From Aureibacter tunicatorum (GTDB taxonomy: Bacteria; Bacteroidota; Bacteroidia; Cytophagales; Cyclobacteriaceae), in the NCBI RefSeq assembly GCF_036492635.1, contig NZ_AP025305.1, positions 3,924,000 through 3,987,999 of the forward strand: a DNA stretch of 64,000 nucleotides. The letters run 5' to 3'. Shown here in pieces: positions 8,667-17,017 of this stretch (position 1 is its first letter; the number at the start of each line of letters is the position of its first letter). A program made the position numbers and the translations under genes. The notes below the pieces were generated by a model. It did no database searches and was not told the origin of the DNA. It worked only from the letters and a program-made list of their open reading frames with translations.

Positions 8667-10052
8667 TTAAGTCAATGACGCTTTGCCTGAATAATCCGAA
8701 CCTGACTCTATGATAGCATTCTTTTCCATTGATTCTTCCAGCCCCAGATCCTTTTGAATCTCTGCAAACGATTTTCCTTTTGTTTCTGGAATGAATATAT
8801 AAGTAAAGGCAAAAGCTACCAAACTCATCACAGCAAATCCGCTAAATACTTTGCCTTGTAATATTTCCAACATAAATGGAAAATATTGTCCTAACAAAAA
8901 AGTGCAAACCCAACTCATTGCAATAGCTATAGACATTGCCAAGCCTCTGATTCTGCCTGGGAAAATCTCTGAATTGACTATCCACATCACGGGGCCCCAA
9001 GTGAAAGCGAAAAAAGCGATATAAGACATCAAAGCAAACAAGATTCCAGCACCTGCTAATTCATTACCAAAGTTAAACGCTATATAAGATAATGAAATCA
9101 CCATGCCGACAGCCCCCAAAAGCAAAAGCTTCTTGCGACCAACACGATCAACCAAAGGTATCGCAATAATAGTGAATAGGAAGTTCACAACTCCGATCAT
9201 TATAGCGCTAATCAACGGGTCGGCTCCTGCGCCTACTTGCTCAATGATCTTGGGCGCATAAAATATAATGGCGTTGATGCCTGTGACTTGTTGAAATACG
9301 GCTAATAAAATACCAAAAATCAACACTTTACCCATTTTCCCTTTAAAAACAGTCAATGAGGCTCCATTATTTTCGTTTTGTCCTTTTGAAGAACTTGTTT
9401 GCTCTACTTGTTGATGAGCATAAGCCACGCCTCCAATTTTTCTATATATGGCAAAAGCTTCCTTTACTCTTCCACGCTCCAATAACCAGTCAGGACTCTC
9501 CGGCAATAGAAAGAGTATCCCCAAAAAATACAGCAGGGCAAATGGCAAGCCTTGCCCCAGCATATAGGCTTGAGCTTGATTAAAATCAACCACAACATAA
9601 TCTATACAATAAGCCACCATAATCCCGATTACAATACCAAATTGAGCCATCGACCCCATCTTGCCTCGGATATCTGTAGGTGAGACTTCGCTGATATATG
9701 CCGGCACTACTACTGATACAGCACCCACGGCCATACCTCCAATCAAACGACTTATACGCAACAATATCAAATTATCCACTCCTATGAATTGGCCTAAAAA
9801 CCCTATAGAAAATAATATTGAAATACTCAACAATGCTCTTTTTCGCCCTATTCGATCACTAATAGGTCCCCACAAAAAAGCGCCGATCATACATCCTATC
9901 ACTAATATACTTACTGTAAAGCCCAAAGAATCCATACCAAAAGCCTGCTCCAAAAAAGAGCCTGCACCTGCTACAGCTCCCATACTCACCCCGAATAAAA
10001 AGCTGCCTATCACAGCTATAAAAACAATTAAATTCAAATAGCCTTTTATCAT
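8667..10052 (-). CDS. Sugar-porter MFS transporter (XylE/AraE-like), candidate D-arabinose importer
   Basis: The 461-residue, twelve-helix protein carries the sugar-porter signatures: GPISDRIGRKRALLS in loop 2-3, PESPDWLLERGR before the central loop, QQVTGINAIIFYAPKI in helix 7, VDRVGRKKLLLLG in loop 8-9, WGPVMWIVNSEIFPGRIRG around helix 10 and IPETKGKSFAEIQ at the end. These transporters bring monosaccharides across the inner membrane, usually by proton symport. Sequence alone does not fix the sugar. The gene lies 109 bp downstream of the isomerase gene and upstream of a terminator, so it should be the last gene of the kinase-isomerase-transporter operon. By context the substrate is the pentose released by the neighbouring glycosidases, probably D-arabinose. 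Confidence 0.9.
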   Translation of the reverse strand: MIKGYLNLIVFIAVIGSFLFGVSMGAVAGAGSFLEQAFGMDSLGFTVSILVIGCMIGAFLWGPISDRIGRKRALLSISILFSIGFLGQFIGVDNLILLRISRLIGGMAVGAVSVVVPAYISEVSPTDIRGKMGSMAQFGIVIGIMVAYCIDYVVVDFNQAQAYMLGQGLPFALLYFLGILFLLPESPDWLLERGRVKEAFAIYRKIGGVAYAHQQVEQTSSSKGQNENNGASLTVFKGKMGKVLIFGILLAVFQQVTGINAIIFYAPKIIEQVGAGADPLISAIMIGVVNFLFTIIAIPLVDRVGRKKLLLLGAVGMVISLSYIAFNFGNELAGAGILFALMSYIAFFAFTWGPVMWIVNSEIFPGRIRGLAMSIAIAMSWVCTFLLGQYFPFMLEILQGKVFSGFAVMSLVAFAFTYIFIPETKGKSFAEIQKDLGLEESMEKNAIIESGSDYSGKASLT

Positions 10053-10161
10053 ACTACACTTATCTCAAAAAATACTCAAAATACATACGGTCATTTGAAA
10101 GCTTCACCCACAAGCAGAGTAAAGCTTAACAACATCAGCTACCTCATACAAGGATTTTTTA

Positions 10162-11949
10162 TTATTTCACTCCATAGAGTGGTCCGTAATTATTGCATGC
10201 TTTAAAATCCGCACCTTCTTTGTCTTGCCCGAATGCACTCCAACAATTTGGTCTGAAAATATCGGACTCATCGATATTATGCATCATCACTGGAATACGA
10301 AGCATTGAAGCCAAAGTAATAAGGTCTTTGCCAATATGCCCATAACTGATCGCTCCATGATTAGAGCCCCAATTTGCCATCACTGTATAAACATCTTTAA
10401 AAGCCCCAATCCCCGTAACTCTTGGCGCAAACCAAGTAGTTGGCCAAGTTGGGTCAGTTCGCTTATCCAAGATGTCATGTATTTCTTGATCCAAATCAAT
10501 CGTCCATCCTTCCGCTATTTGCAGTACAGGTCCTTGACCTTTTATCAAATTTACTCTACACATCGTTACCGGCATCTCTCCGGATGTTTTAAATTGAGAA
10601 GAAAAACCACCACCTCTCATATATTCACGCACTGCTTGAGGCCAATGGGTATGCTCTAGGCATTGGTCTACATCTTCTGGCGTTACATCCCAATAAGGCT
10701 TCATCACAGGCTTCCCTTGCTCATCCATTTGCCGAGCTGTAGCATCCAAGGTCGTTGATCCTGAATTAATCAGATGCAAAATACCATCTTTGGCTTTGCC
10801 TTCAAGTCTTTTGCCCGTCACACGCTCTACCGAAGCTGAACTCCAATACGTGCGCACATCCGAGAAAATCTGCGCTCTATCGCTAAGCAAATGTCCAAAA
10901 AGCATAGAAACTGCATTTAATGAATCATTTTCAGTAGCAAAGACGAAGGCTTGACGTATGCCATTCCAATCAAACGATGAATTCAATATTGCTTCTGTAA
11001 AATCAGCATTTGGCTGGTAATCCGTCCATTGCCTTTGTCCTTGAAAGCCCCCCAATAAAGCATTTCGTCCAAGGCCCTCTTCTCTATAGCCTTTTTCAAC
11101 CAACTTCTCATTGCCGATCATAATATCCCGACAGATGATTGTCATCTTCACAACCTTCTTCCACTCCTCGAGCTTGTCTTCATCGCTGACCTTTTTATCT
11201 TCAGAGTTTCTATCAATTCCTTCCTTGCAATTTTCCAGCGTCCATTCTATGGCTCTTTCGTATTCTTCTGTATCGTAGATTTCTTCATCTATACGTCTGA
11301 GCACTTCAATCGATTCCACAAACTCAGTACGAATCCCCAAGTAATCATATAAAAAGCCAGTATCAACCATAGACCCTGCGATACCCATTGAGCTATACCC
11401 CAAAGACAAATAGGACTTTCCATTCATATAAGACACTGCTAAGCCAGCCTTGACGAACTGCAATATTTTACTTTTCACATCCTCAGGAATTTCCGTATCA
11501 CTAGAATCTTGCACATCACGACCATATATGCCAAAAGTCGGCAATCCTTTTTGAGCATAACCGGACAATGCCGCCGCCAAATAAACTGCCCCTGGACGCT
11601 CAGTACCGTTAAATCCCCACACAGCTTTAGGCACAAGCGAATTGGTATCCATCACTTCATCACCATAACACCAGCAAGGAGTTACAGTAAGAGACACACC
11701 TACACCTTCCTGAGCAAACTTGTCGGCGCACATGGCGGCTTCTGCCGCGCCGCCTATATTTGTATCCGCAATAACACATTCTACCTTTTCACCACTCGGA
11801 AAACGCAAACTTTCTTCAATCAACTTGGCTGCCGCTTTGGCCATATTCATGCATGTATCTTCAAGTGATTCCCTCACTCCTCGTTCTCTCCCATCTATTA
11901 CAGGTCTAATCCCTACTTTTGGCAATTTTCCTATTAATCTATCACTCAT
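10162..11949 (-). CDS. fucI: L-fucose/D-arabinose isomerase (FucI family)
   Basis: From the Met at 11949 the protein has 595 residues, the usual FucI length, and follows the family end to end: [76 protein letters not shown] and YRMAxx-type ends such as NYGPLYGVK. The metal-binding and catalytic positions known from E. coli FucI are present: Glu in FATENDSLN, Asp in SDVRTYWS and His in NWGSNHG. FucI enzymes convert L-fucose to L-fuculose and equally D-arabinose to D-ribulose, with Mn2+. An upstream Met at 12015 would add a 22-residue non-homologous extension and is rejected. The partner kinase is a ribulokinase and no fuculose-phosphate aldolase is present, which favours D-arabinose as the physiological sugar. 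Confidence 0.95.
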   Translation of the reverse strand: MSDRLIGKLPKVGIRPVIDGRERGVRESLEDTCMNMAKAAAKLIEESLRFPSGEKVECVIADTNIGGAAEAAMCADKFAQEGVGVSLTVTPCWCYGDEVMDTNSLVPKAVWGFNGTERPGAVYLAAALSGYAQKGLPTFGIYGRDVQDSSDTEIPEDVKSKILQFVKAGLAVSYMNGKSYLSLGYSSMGIAGSMVDTGFLYDYLGIRTEFVESIEVLRRIDEEIYDTEEYERAIEWTLENCKEGIDRNSEDKKVSDEDKLEEWKKVVKMTIICRDIMIGNEKLVEKGYREEGLGRNALLGGFQGQRQWTDYQPNADFTEAILNSSFDWNGIRQAFVFATENDSLNAVSMLFGHLLSDRAQIFSDVRTYWSSASVERVTGKRLEGKAKDGILHLINSGSTTLDATARQMDEQGKPVMKPYWDVTPEDVDQCLEHTHWPQAVREYMRGGGFSSQFKTSGEMPVTMCRVNLIKGQGPVLQIAEGWTIDLDQEIHDILDKRTDPTWPTTWFAPRVTGIGAFKDVYTVMANWGSNHGAISYGHIGKDLITLASMLRIPVMMHNIDESDIFRPNCWSAFGQDKEGADFKACNNYGPLYGVK

Positions 11950-12025
11950 GTCTCTAAAAAATTTAATAATAAAATGATTAAAAAAATATTTTGATCTTAA
12001 TAACTTCCAGTGCAAACCTCATCTG

Positions 12026-13702
12026 TCATTGCCTGCTTTTTTTCACACTATTTTTCAATTTGATCAGCTCTTTCATCACACCAAACATGTCATGAGGTAT
12101 GCCTTCACGACCAAACGCATCATGCAATTGTGTGTATAGACCATATAGCCTCTTGTATGACTCCACATTTGTTTTTATTGGGTAGTACACCATTTGCGAT
12201 TGGCCTAAATACGTTTCTTGTATTTGTAAAATAGACCTGCTCCGGCCTTCATTATCTTTGATAGCCGCGGCAGCTATAATGGCAGCTCCATAAGCGACAT
12301 TTTCTTCCATATCAGGCACATATACAGGTCGATCAAATACATCCGCGTATATCTGCATCAGCAAGGAGTTTTTCTGTGGTATCCCTCCCGTGCATATTAT
12401 CTTTTTTATCGGTACTCCGGCATTTTGTATCTGATCTATAATTTTCAATGCGCCAAAAGCCGAGCCTTCTAACAACGCTCGATAGATCTCATAATCTTGA
12501 GTAAATAAAGATTGTCCAAGTATTAGTCCACTCAAGTGAGCATCAAGCAATATATTTCTGTTCCCATTATTCCAATCCAGTGCAACTAAACCAGACTCTC
12601 CGACCTCAAGCTTTGCGGCTTTATCACACAAAGCAGCATGATAGTCCGCTTGCTTTCCCAATACTCCTTCAACAAACCATTTGAACAGATCTCCCACTGC
12701 GCTTTGTCCTCCTTCAATCCCTACATAGCCTGGAATCACAGAGTCTTGAGCTATGCCAGACACACCTTCTATAAGACCTATTTCTTTTCCACCTATGATA
12801 ATGTCGCATGTAGACGTGCCAACCACTCTAACCAAACTTTGCTGATTTACACCTGAACCTATCGCCCCCACATGAGCGTCCAAAGCACCAGCTGTAATCA
12901 TCACCTCAGTGGATAAGCCTAATGACTTTGCCCAATGCTCCGACAGCGTTCCTATAACCTCGCTTACATTATATACTTGGTCAGGCAATGAATCTAATAT
13001 TCTAACTAAATGCGGATCAATTGTCTCTATCACCTTCTTGGATGGAAATCCTCCCAAAGCCGCATCAAATAAACCTTTATGACCTGCGGCGCAAGCATTG
13101 CGTTTAATCTGTTGAGCATCTGCAACACCGCTCAATACAGCAGGCACAAAATCACTAAACTCGACCCAGGTATATGCTAAATCAAATACCAATAGATCCA
13201 CATTTCGACAATGAAGTATTTTTGCCCAAAACCACTCTGAAGAATATTTGCCTCCACACAATTTAAGGTATTCGGAAGCATATTCTCTTATCACATCAGT
13301 AATTCTCTTTGCTTCTTCTTCAGAGCTATGATCTTTCCACATCCAAGCTTTGGCATTCAAATTCTCTCTAAATACCTCCAACGAAGACAACGGAACCATC
13401 TGCCTAGTAATAGGAATAGGTGTTGAACCTGTCGCATCGATGCTCATGCTTTTAATGTTCAACAACGAGATGCCCTTATCCCTAGCGACATCATGAAGAG
13501 CATTGAAAGCCATAATAAGGGAGTTCAAATAGTCGGTAGCATCTTGCCTAGCCACCAAATCATCAAACTCCGATGCAAACACACCTTTACAGCCTTGTTG
13601 ATACTCTTGAGACTCGGTCAAGATTAAATCTCCTGAATAATAATCAACCAATGCCAATCTAACTGAATTTGACCCAAAGTCTACACCTATTGTATATATC
13701 AT
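12026..13702 (-). CDS. araB: Ribulokinase (AraB-type FGGY kinase)
   Basis: From the Met at 13702 the protein has 558 residues, typical of AraB. It shows the AraB-specific pattern rather than that of fuculokinase: YTIGVDFGSNSVRLALVD at the N-terminus, MSIDATGSTPIPI, a WKDHSSEEEAKRI segment, GGKYSSEWFWAKILH, NACAAGHKGLFD, GALDAHVGAIGSG, VVGTSTCDIIIGG, PGYVGIEGGQSAVGD and the C-terminal CTGGIPQKNSLLMQI and YGAAIIAAAA. AraB enzymes phosphorylate L-ribulose and also D-ribulose at C5. With the FucI-type isomerase next door the product would be D-ribulose 5-phosphate, which enters the pentose phosphate pathway with no epimerase needed; none is in the window. It is first in the operon with the isomerase (76 bp) and transporter. 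Confidence 0.93.
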   Translation of the reverse strand: MIYTIGVDFGSNSVRLALVDYYSGDLILTESQEYQQGCKGVFASEFDDLVARQDATDYLNSLIMAFNALHDVARDKGISLLNIKSMSIDATGSTPIPITRQMVPLSSLEVFRENLNAKAWMWKDHSSEEEAKRITDVIREYASEYLKLCGGKYSSEWFWAKILHCRNVDLLVFDLAYTWVEFSDFVPAVLSGVADAQQIKRNACAAGHKGLFDAALGGFPSKKVIETIDPHLVRILDSLPDQVYNVSEVIGTLSEHWAKSLGLSTEVMITAGALDAHVGAIGSGVNQQSLVRVVGTSTCDIIIGGKEIGLIEGVSGIAQDSVIPGYVGIEGGQSAVGDLFKWFVEGVLGKQADYHAALCDKAAKLEVGESGLVALDWNNGNRNILLDAHLSGLILGQSLFTQDYEIYRALLEGSAFGALKIIDQIQNAGVPIKKIICTGGIPQKNSLLMQIYADVFDRPVYVPDMEENVAYGAAIIAAAAIKDNEGRSRSILQIQETYLGQSQMVYYPIKTNVESYKRLYGLYTQLHDAFGREGIPHDMFGVMKELIKLKNSVKKSRQ

Positions 13703-14067
13703 AGTTTTAAAAAATATTTTCACATGAAGTGTTAAAAAATAAAGCATTCATTTGCTAAATAAATCTTAAAAATGAAGTAGTGAATATTTAACACCTGTTC
13801 CTAACTGATAAAATTTTAGCAAAAACATAAGCAAATATTGCCATATCACTCAAAAAAATAAGTTATCTTAATGATTCATTTATCGATGAGAAATATAAAG
13901 ACGGATATCATGATCTTTATCTCGATTGAGTTCTATAAAATCATCTATTTTTTTACCGCTATGAAAAAGACCACAATAAACGTGAGCATTTTGACGATTA
14001 ACAATTAAAGCCATCAACTCTCCATTTATTTTTTAATTAAGTATATGGCGCAATTTTTCATTTTTAT
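13703..14067. other. Divergent intergenic region between ribulokinase and ECF sigma factor
   Basis: This 365-bp AT-rich region holds the promoters of two divergent units. An imperfect inverted repeat lies at about 13880-13915 (ATCGATGAGA and AAAGA against TCTTTATCTCGAT) and could be an operator. No gene was seen. No operator consensus can be assigned by eye. Confidence 0.4.
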
Positions 14068-14658
14068 ATGGACAATAAATACAAACAAGAAAATAACAAC
14101 CTCTGGCAAAAATGTAAATCCGGCAATAAAAGTGCTTTTCAAGAAATTTACTATCAATGCATAAATGACCTGTTCGCATATGGTTGCGCAATCCTACCCG
14201 ATGAAGATGTAGTAAAAGAACAAATACAAGAACTATTCATCTATATCTGGGATAAAAAAGACCACCTCAACATAACAGATATAAAACCATATCTTATCAA
14301 ATCTCTCAAAAGAAAACTATACAAGTATTGCAAAGGAAATAAAAACTACACTCTCGATATTGACTACTTAGAAGCTAACGCCAATGAGCTCGTCGAAGAC
14401 GCCAATGAGCTCGTCGAAGACCCCAATGATATTGATTACCATGAGATGGAAATAAAACGAGATGCATTGCACAAACTCATTGAATCTCTGCCTACCAAGC
14501 AAAAAGAAATCATATACCTAAGGTACTTCACAGGACTTAAACCTCATGAAATCGCGGATATTATGGAAATAAATGCTCAATCTGTGTATAACCTTTTAAG
14601 CCGTTCACTTAAAAATATTGAAAAAAAATTAACAAATAAAAATCATATAAATGAATAA
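14068..14658 (+). CDS. RNA polymerase ECF-type sigma factor
   Basis: The 196-residue protein has sigma region 2 at about residues 10-90 (KCKSGNKSAFQEIYYQ, LFIYIWDKKDHLNITD) and region 4 at about 130-185 (LPTKQKEIIYLRYFTG, then HEIADIMEINAQSVYNLLSR), the layout of Bacteroidota ECF factors that pair with FecR anti-sigma factors. Between the two regions the linker contains a seven-residue unit (ANELVED) repeated exactly twice, encoded by a 21-bp tandem duplication. No anti-sigma gene is adjacent. The nearest is FecR at 33286-34158, at the other end of the polysaccharide locus, so this factor probably drives that locus and the two genes bracket it. Its promoter targets cannot be read from the sequence. 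Confidence 0.93.
   Translation: MDNKYKQENNNLWQKCKSGNKSAFQEIYYQCINDLFAYGCAILPDEDVVKEQIQELFIYIWDKKDHLNITDIKPYLIKSLKRKLYKYCKGNKNYTLDIDYLEANANELVEDANELVEDPNDIDYHEMEIKRDALHKLIESLPTKQKEIIYLRYFTGLKPHEIADIMEINAQSVYNLLSRSLKNIEKKLTNKNHINE
14380..14421 (+). repeat. Perfect 21-bp tandem duplication inside the sigma-factor gene
   Basis: Units 14380-14400 and 14401-14421 are identical and in frame, each coding for ANELVED. A partial third copy (CCAATGA) follows. The repeat extends the acidic linker between sigma regions 2 and 4. Exact identity at DNA level implies recent duplication. Confidence 0.95.
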
Positions 14659-14664
14659 TATGAA

Positions 14665-14689
14665 CAGTGAGAGCAATAATCTCTCACTG
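14665..14689. terminator. Hairpin between convergent genes
   Basis: A perfect 9-bp stem (CAGTGAGAG with CTCTCACTG, 7-base loop) lies between the stop of the sigma factor and the stop of the secreted-protein gene. It probably acts as a bidirectional terminator, although neither side has a strong T-run. Confidence 0.6.
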
Positions 14690-14699
14690 CCATGCAATA

Positions 14700-15869
14700 C
14701 TAATTTACTCTTGATGTTTTAGGTGAACCAAATAACCCGATATTATTTCCATTAGCATAATCCCAATCAATTTTATACTCCCACCAATTATTCATTTTTT
14801 CTCCTTTATAAGTCAGTTCATTATTGTAACCCGGCATATTTTGCATCCAGAATATATACCAATGAGCCTCAATCTTACTTTCTGTAGACAAACCATCAGG
14901 CCACTGATAAGGCAAATTTCCCCAAGTGAAGCAATTGACCATTTTCTTTTCGCCTGATCCATCAGGGTTCCAATCCATTATATCGCTTTCTATCAGTGTA
15001 GGATTTAAGTAATCATAATCTTTTGTTGTATTTGGAGGGTGATGCGTATCACCTACTCTACCCAAAGGAGGACGCTTATCGTCGCCTTTTCCATCCCAGC
15101 CTACATATGCATTTAAAAACAAATTCTGATTTCCATTAGTAGCTTCATTGGCATGCATCATGGCCGCTTCTATCTGATGTCCATGATTATGAACAGCTTG
15201 ATTAGCTGTACGATTCATATTGTAGTTATACAACATATAAGTCGAATTGTAAATCGGCAAATCATCTGTTCGCTCGCTATTCGAAATATCAGCGGTCAAA
15301 GGGCTTGCCATATTGGTCTCTGCAGGCTCGATAGTACCATGGTGCCAACCCCACAGCCATACTTCTTTTACTCCTAACTCTTCAACATAATACTTTCCAT
15401 CGATAGTCTCCATCACATCAAAATAATCAGGACGATACCATCCTTTGTTCCAAGGCACTTCCATGCCTTCCTTAAAATCATCGTACACTATCAAATAATC
15501 AACGACTCTATATCCAGCAAAAGGCACCGCATCTGGATTTTCATATCCTTTATACTTAGTTCCTTCTTCAAGCATGAATTTGGATTGAATATTCATACGC
15601 ATAAGTTTAGTCTTCATTGACTCAAGACTCAACTTTGCTCCAGTGACATCTCTGTCCAACTCTTGGTTATCATCAAGAGGCAAATAAGATACGATCACAA
15701 TTGGGACTTCCTTCACATAATTTTCCGCTGGAGTCTTCAAAAAATCGGGGATTGTCTCTCTTACAACTTTATCTCCCAATTTTTGAGAAAAAACAGGAGC
15801 TCCAAAACAACATATAATCAGTAAACTTCCAAAAATTCTGATAAAATATTTACTCAATAGATCTTTCAT
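14700..15869 (-). CDS. Conserved secreted protein of unknown function, last gene of the glycan operon
   Basis: From the Met at 15869 this is a 389-residue protein with a Sec signal peptide (LIICCFGAPVFSQK). No named domain is recognised. The sequence nonetheless looks highly structured and enzyme-like: a VPIVIVSYLPLDD strand, VWLWGWHHGTIEPAETNM, a YNSTYMLYNYNMNRTANQAV segment leading into HNHGHQIEAAMMHAN (a His/Glu cluster able to bind metal), a GDTHHPPNTTKDYDY segment and a Trp-rich C-terminus (WYIFWMQNMPGYNN, NNWWEYKIDWDY). It is 31 bp downstream of the epimerase gene and is the last gene of the PUL transcript. It could be a new glycan-active enzyme or binding protein. An upstream Met at 15899 is possible but spoils the signal peptide. 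Confidence 0.85.
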   Translation of the reverse strand: MKDLLSKYFIRIFGSLLIICCFGAPVFSQKLGDKVVRETIPDFLKTPAENYVKEVPIVIVSYLPLDDNQELDRDVTGAKLSLESMKTKLMRMNIQSKFMLEEGTKYKGYENPDAVPFAGYRVVDYLIVYDDFKEGMEVPWNKGWYRPDYFDVMETIDGKYYVEELGVKEVWLWGWHHGTIEPAETNMASPLTADISNSERTDDLPIYNSTYMLYNYNMNRTANQAVHNHGHQIEAAMMHANEATNGNQNLFLNAYVGWDGKGDDKRPPLGRVGDTHHPPNTTKDYDYLNPTLIESDIMDWNPDGSGEKKMVNCFTWGNLPYQWPDGLSTESKIEAHWYIFWMQNMPGYNNELTYKGEKMNNWWEYKIDWDYANGNNIGLFGSPKTSRVN

Positions 15870-15900
15870 AATTATATAACTTATTAAAAAATAATACACT

Positions 15901-17010
15901 CTAAATGGCTCCTAACTCTTCTCTTGCATCCACGGTCTCAAACTGATAAACAGTCGTGGATTGAAAAACTTCACCAGGGTTTAACATAGCATTAGGGAAG
16001 TCGGGCTGATTAGGAGAATCAGGATACAACTGAGTCTCTAGACAAAAAGCAGTTCTATACTCATAAGAAAGATCTTCTTTGCCTATATCAGAGCCGTTAA
16101 GAAAGTTTCCCGAATAAAATTGCAAGCCAGGAGCTGTTGTAAACACTGTCATTAAACGTCCTGACACAGGCTCAAATACCTTTGCGGCCACTTCCAATCC
16201 TGTTGACGCTCTATTCAGACAGTAATTATGATCATACCCCTGTCCATACGTTAACTGCTCATCTTCCGCATCTATTCTAGCGCCTATAGGAGTCATTAAC
16301 CTAAAGTCCAAAGGAGAGTTGTCCAGTGTTTTAATTTCTCCCGTCGGAATCAAACCTTTATCCACGGGGGTAAAATAATCCGCATTAATAAACAATTCAT
16401 GTCCTAAAATCTCATCTTTCCCAGCTCCTGTCAAATTAAAAAATGCATGATTAGTAAGGTTGACAGGAGTAACTTGATCCGAGACAGCCCTATACTCAAT
16501 CTCTACCGCGTCATTGTCATTCAAGCGATAAATTACCTTTATATCCAAATTGCCTGGAAAACCTTCTTCTCCGTCTTTACTCAAGTAGCTAAGCATAAGG
16601 CCTTGACCTCCCTCAATCTCCACTACATCCCATATCACATTATGAAGTCCGTTAAGTCCTCCATGCAGTGTATTTTCACCGTTATTTATGGGCAAAGTAT
16701 ACTCTTCATCACCAATAAAAAACTTTCCTTTGCGAATTCTATTTGCAAACCGCCCTATCAACGCCCCAAAGTAAGCCTCACCTTCTAAATAATTTTCTAA
16801 CTTGCTATGGCCCAACACAACATCTTCGAGTCGACCTTGATTGTCAGGAACTTGGAGAGACACTATTCGTCCCCCCAAATTCGTTATTTCCAATTTAAGC
16901 CCATTTTTATTCTCAAGTTGATAAAGCTGATAGCCAGTCGTTTGCTTTCTCTTTGATTCACATGCCTGCAGGCACAAGAATGCCATGCAGATTGCAATTA
17001 ACCTTTTCAT
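15901..17010 (-). CDS. Periplasmic aldose 1-epimerase (mutarotase), lipoprotein
   Basis: The 369-residue protein has a lipobox (FLCLQAC, Cys17) and a full aldose 1-epimerase domain: LEITNLGGRIVSLQVPD, a GALIGRFANRIRKGKF segment with the substrate-binding Asn-Arg, NGENTLHGGLNGLHNVIWDV with a conserved His, PVNLTNHAFFNLTG with the catalytic His, and ETQLYPDSPNQPDFP with the catalytic Glu. It interconverts alpha and beta anomers of free aldoses. An exported form next to glycosidases would equilibrate released sugar before import. The start is 7 bp from the stop of the preceding glycosidase gene, so the two are translated from one transcript. Confidence 0.95.
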   Translation of the reverse strand: MKRLIAICMAFLCLQACESKRKQTTGYQLYQLENKNGLKLEITNLGGRIVSLQVPDNQGRLEDVVLGHSKLENYLEGEAYFGALIGRFANRIRKGKFFIGDEEYTLPINNGENTLHGGLNGLHNVIWDVVEIEGGQGLMLSYLSKDGEEGFPGNLDIKVIYRLNDNDAVEIEYRAVSDQVTPVNLTNHAFFNLTGAGKDEILGHELFINADYFTPVDKGLIPTGEIKTLDNSPLDFRLMTPIGARIDAEDEQLTYGQGYDHNYCLNRASTGLEVAAKVFEPVSGRLMTVFTTAPGLQFYSGNFLNGSDIGKEDLSYEYRTAFCLETQLYPDSPNQPDFPNAMLNPGEVFQSTTVYQFETVDAREELGAI

Positions 17011-17017
17011 CTGATAT

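Noticed and set aside
10162-13702. L-fucose catabolic operon
   Set aside because: The kinase is AraB-like rather than FucK-like, and fuculose-phosphate aldolase and lactaldehyde genes are missing, so D-arabinose fits better.
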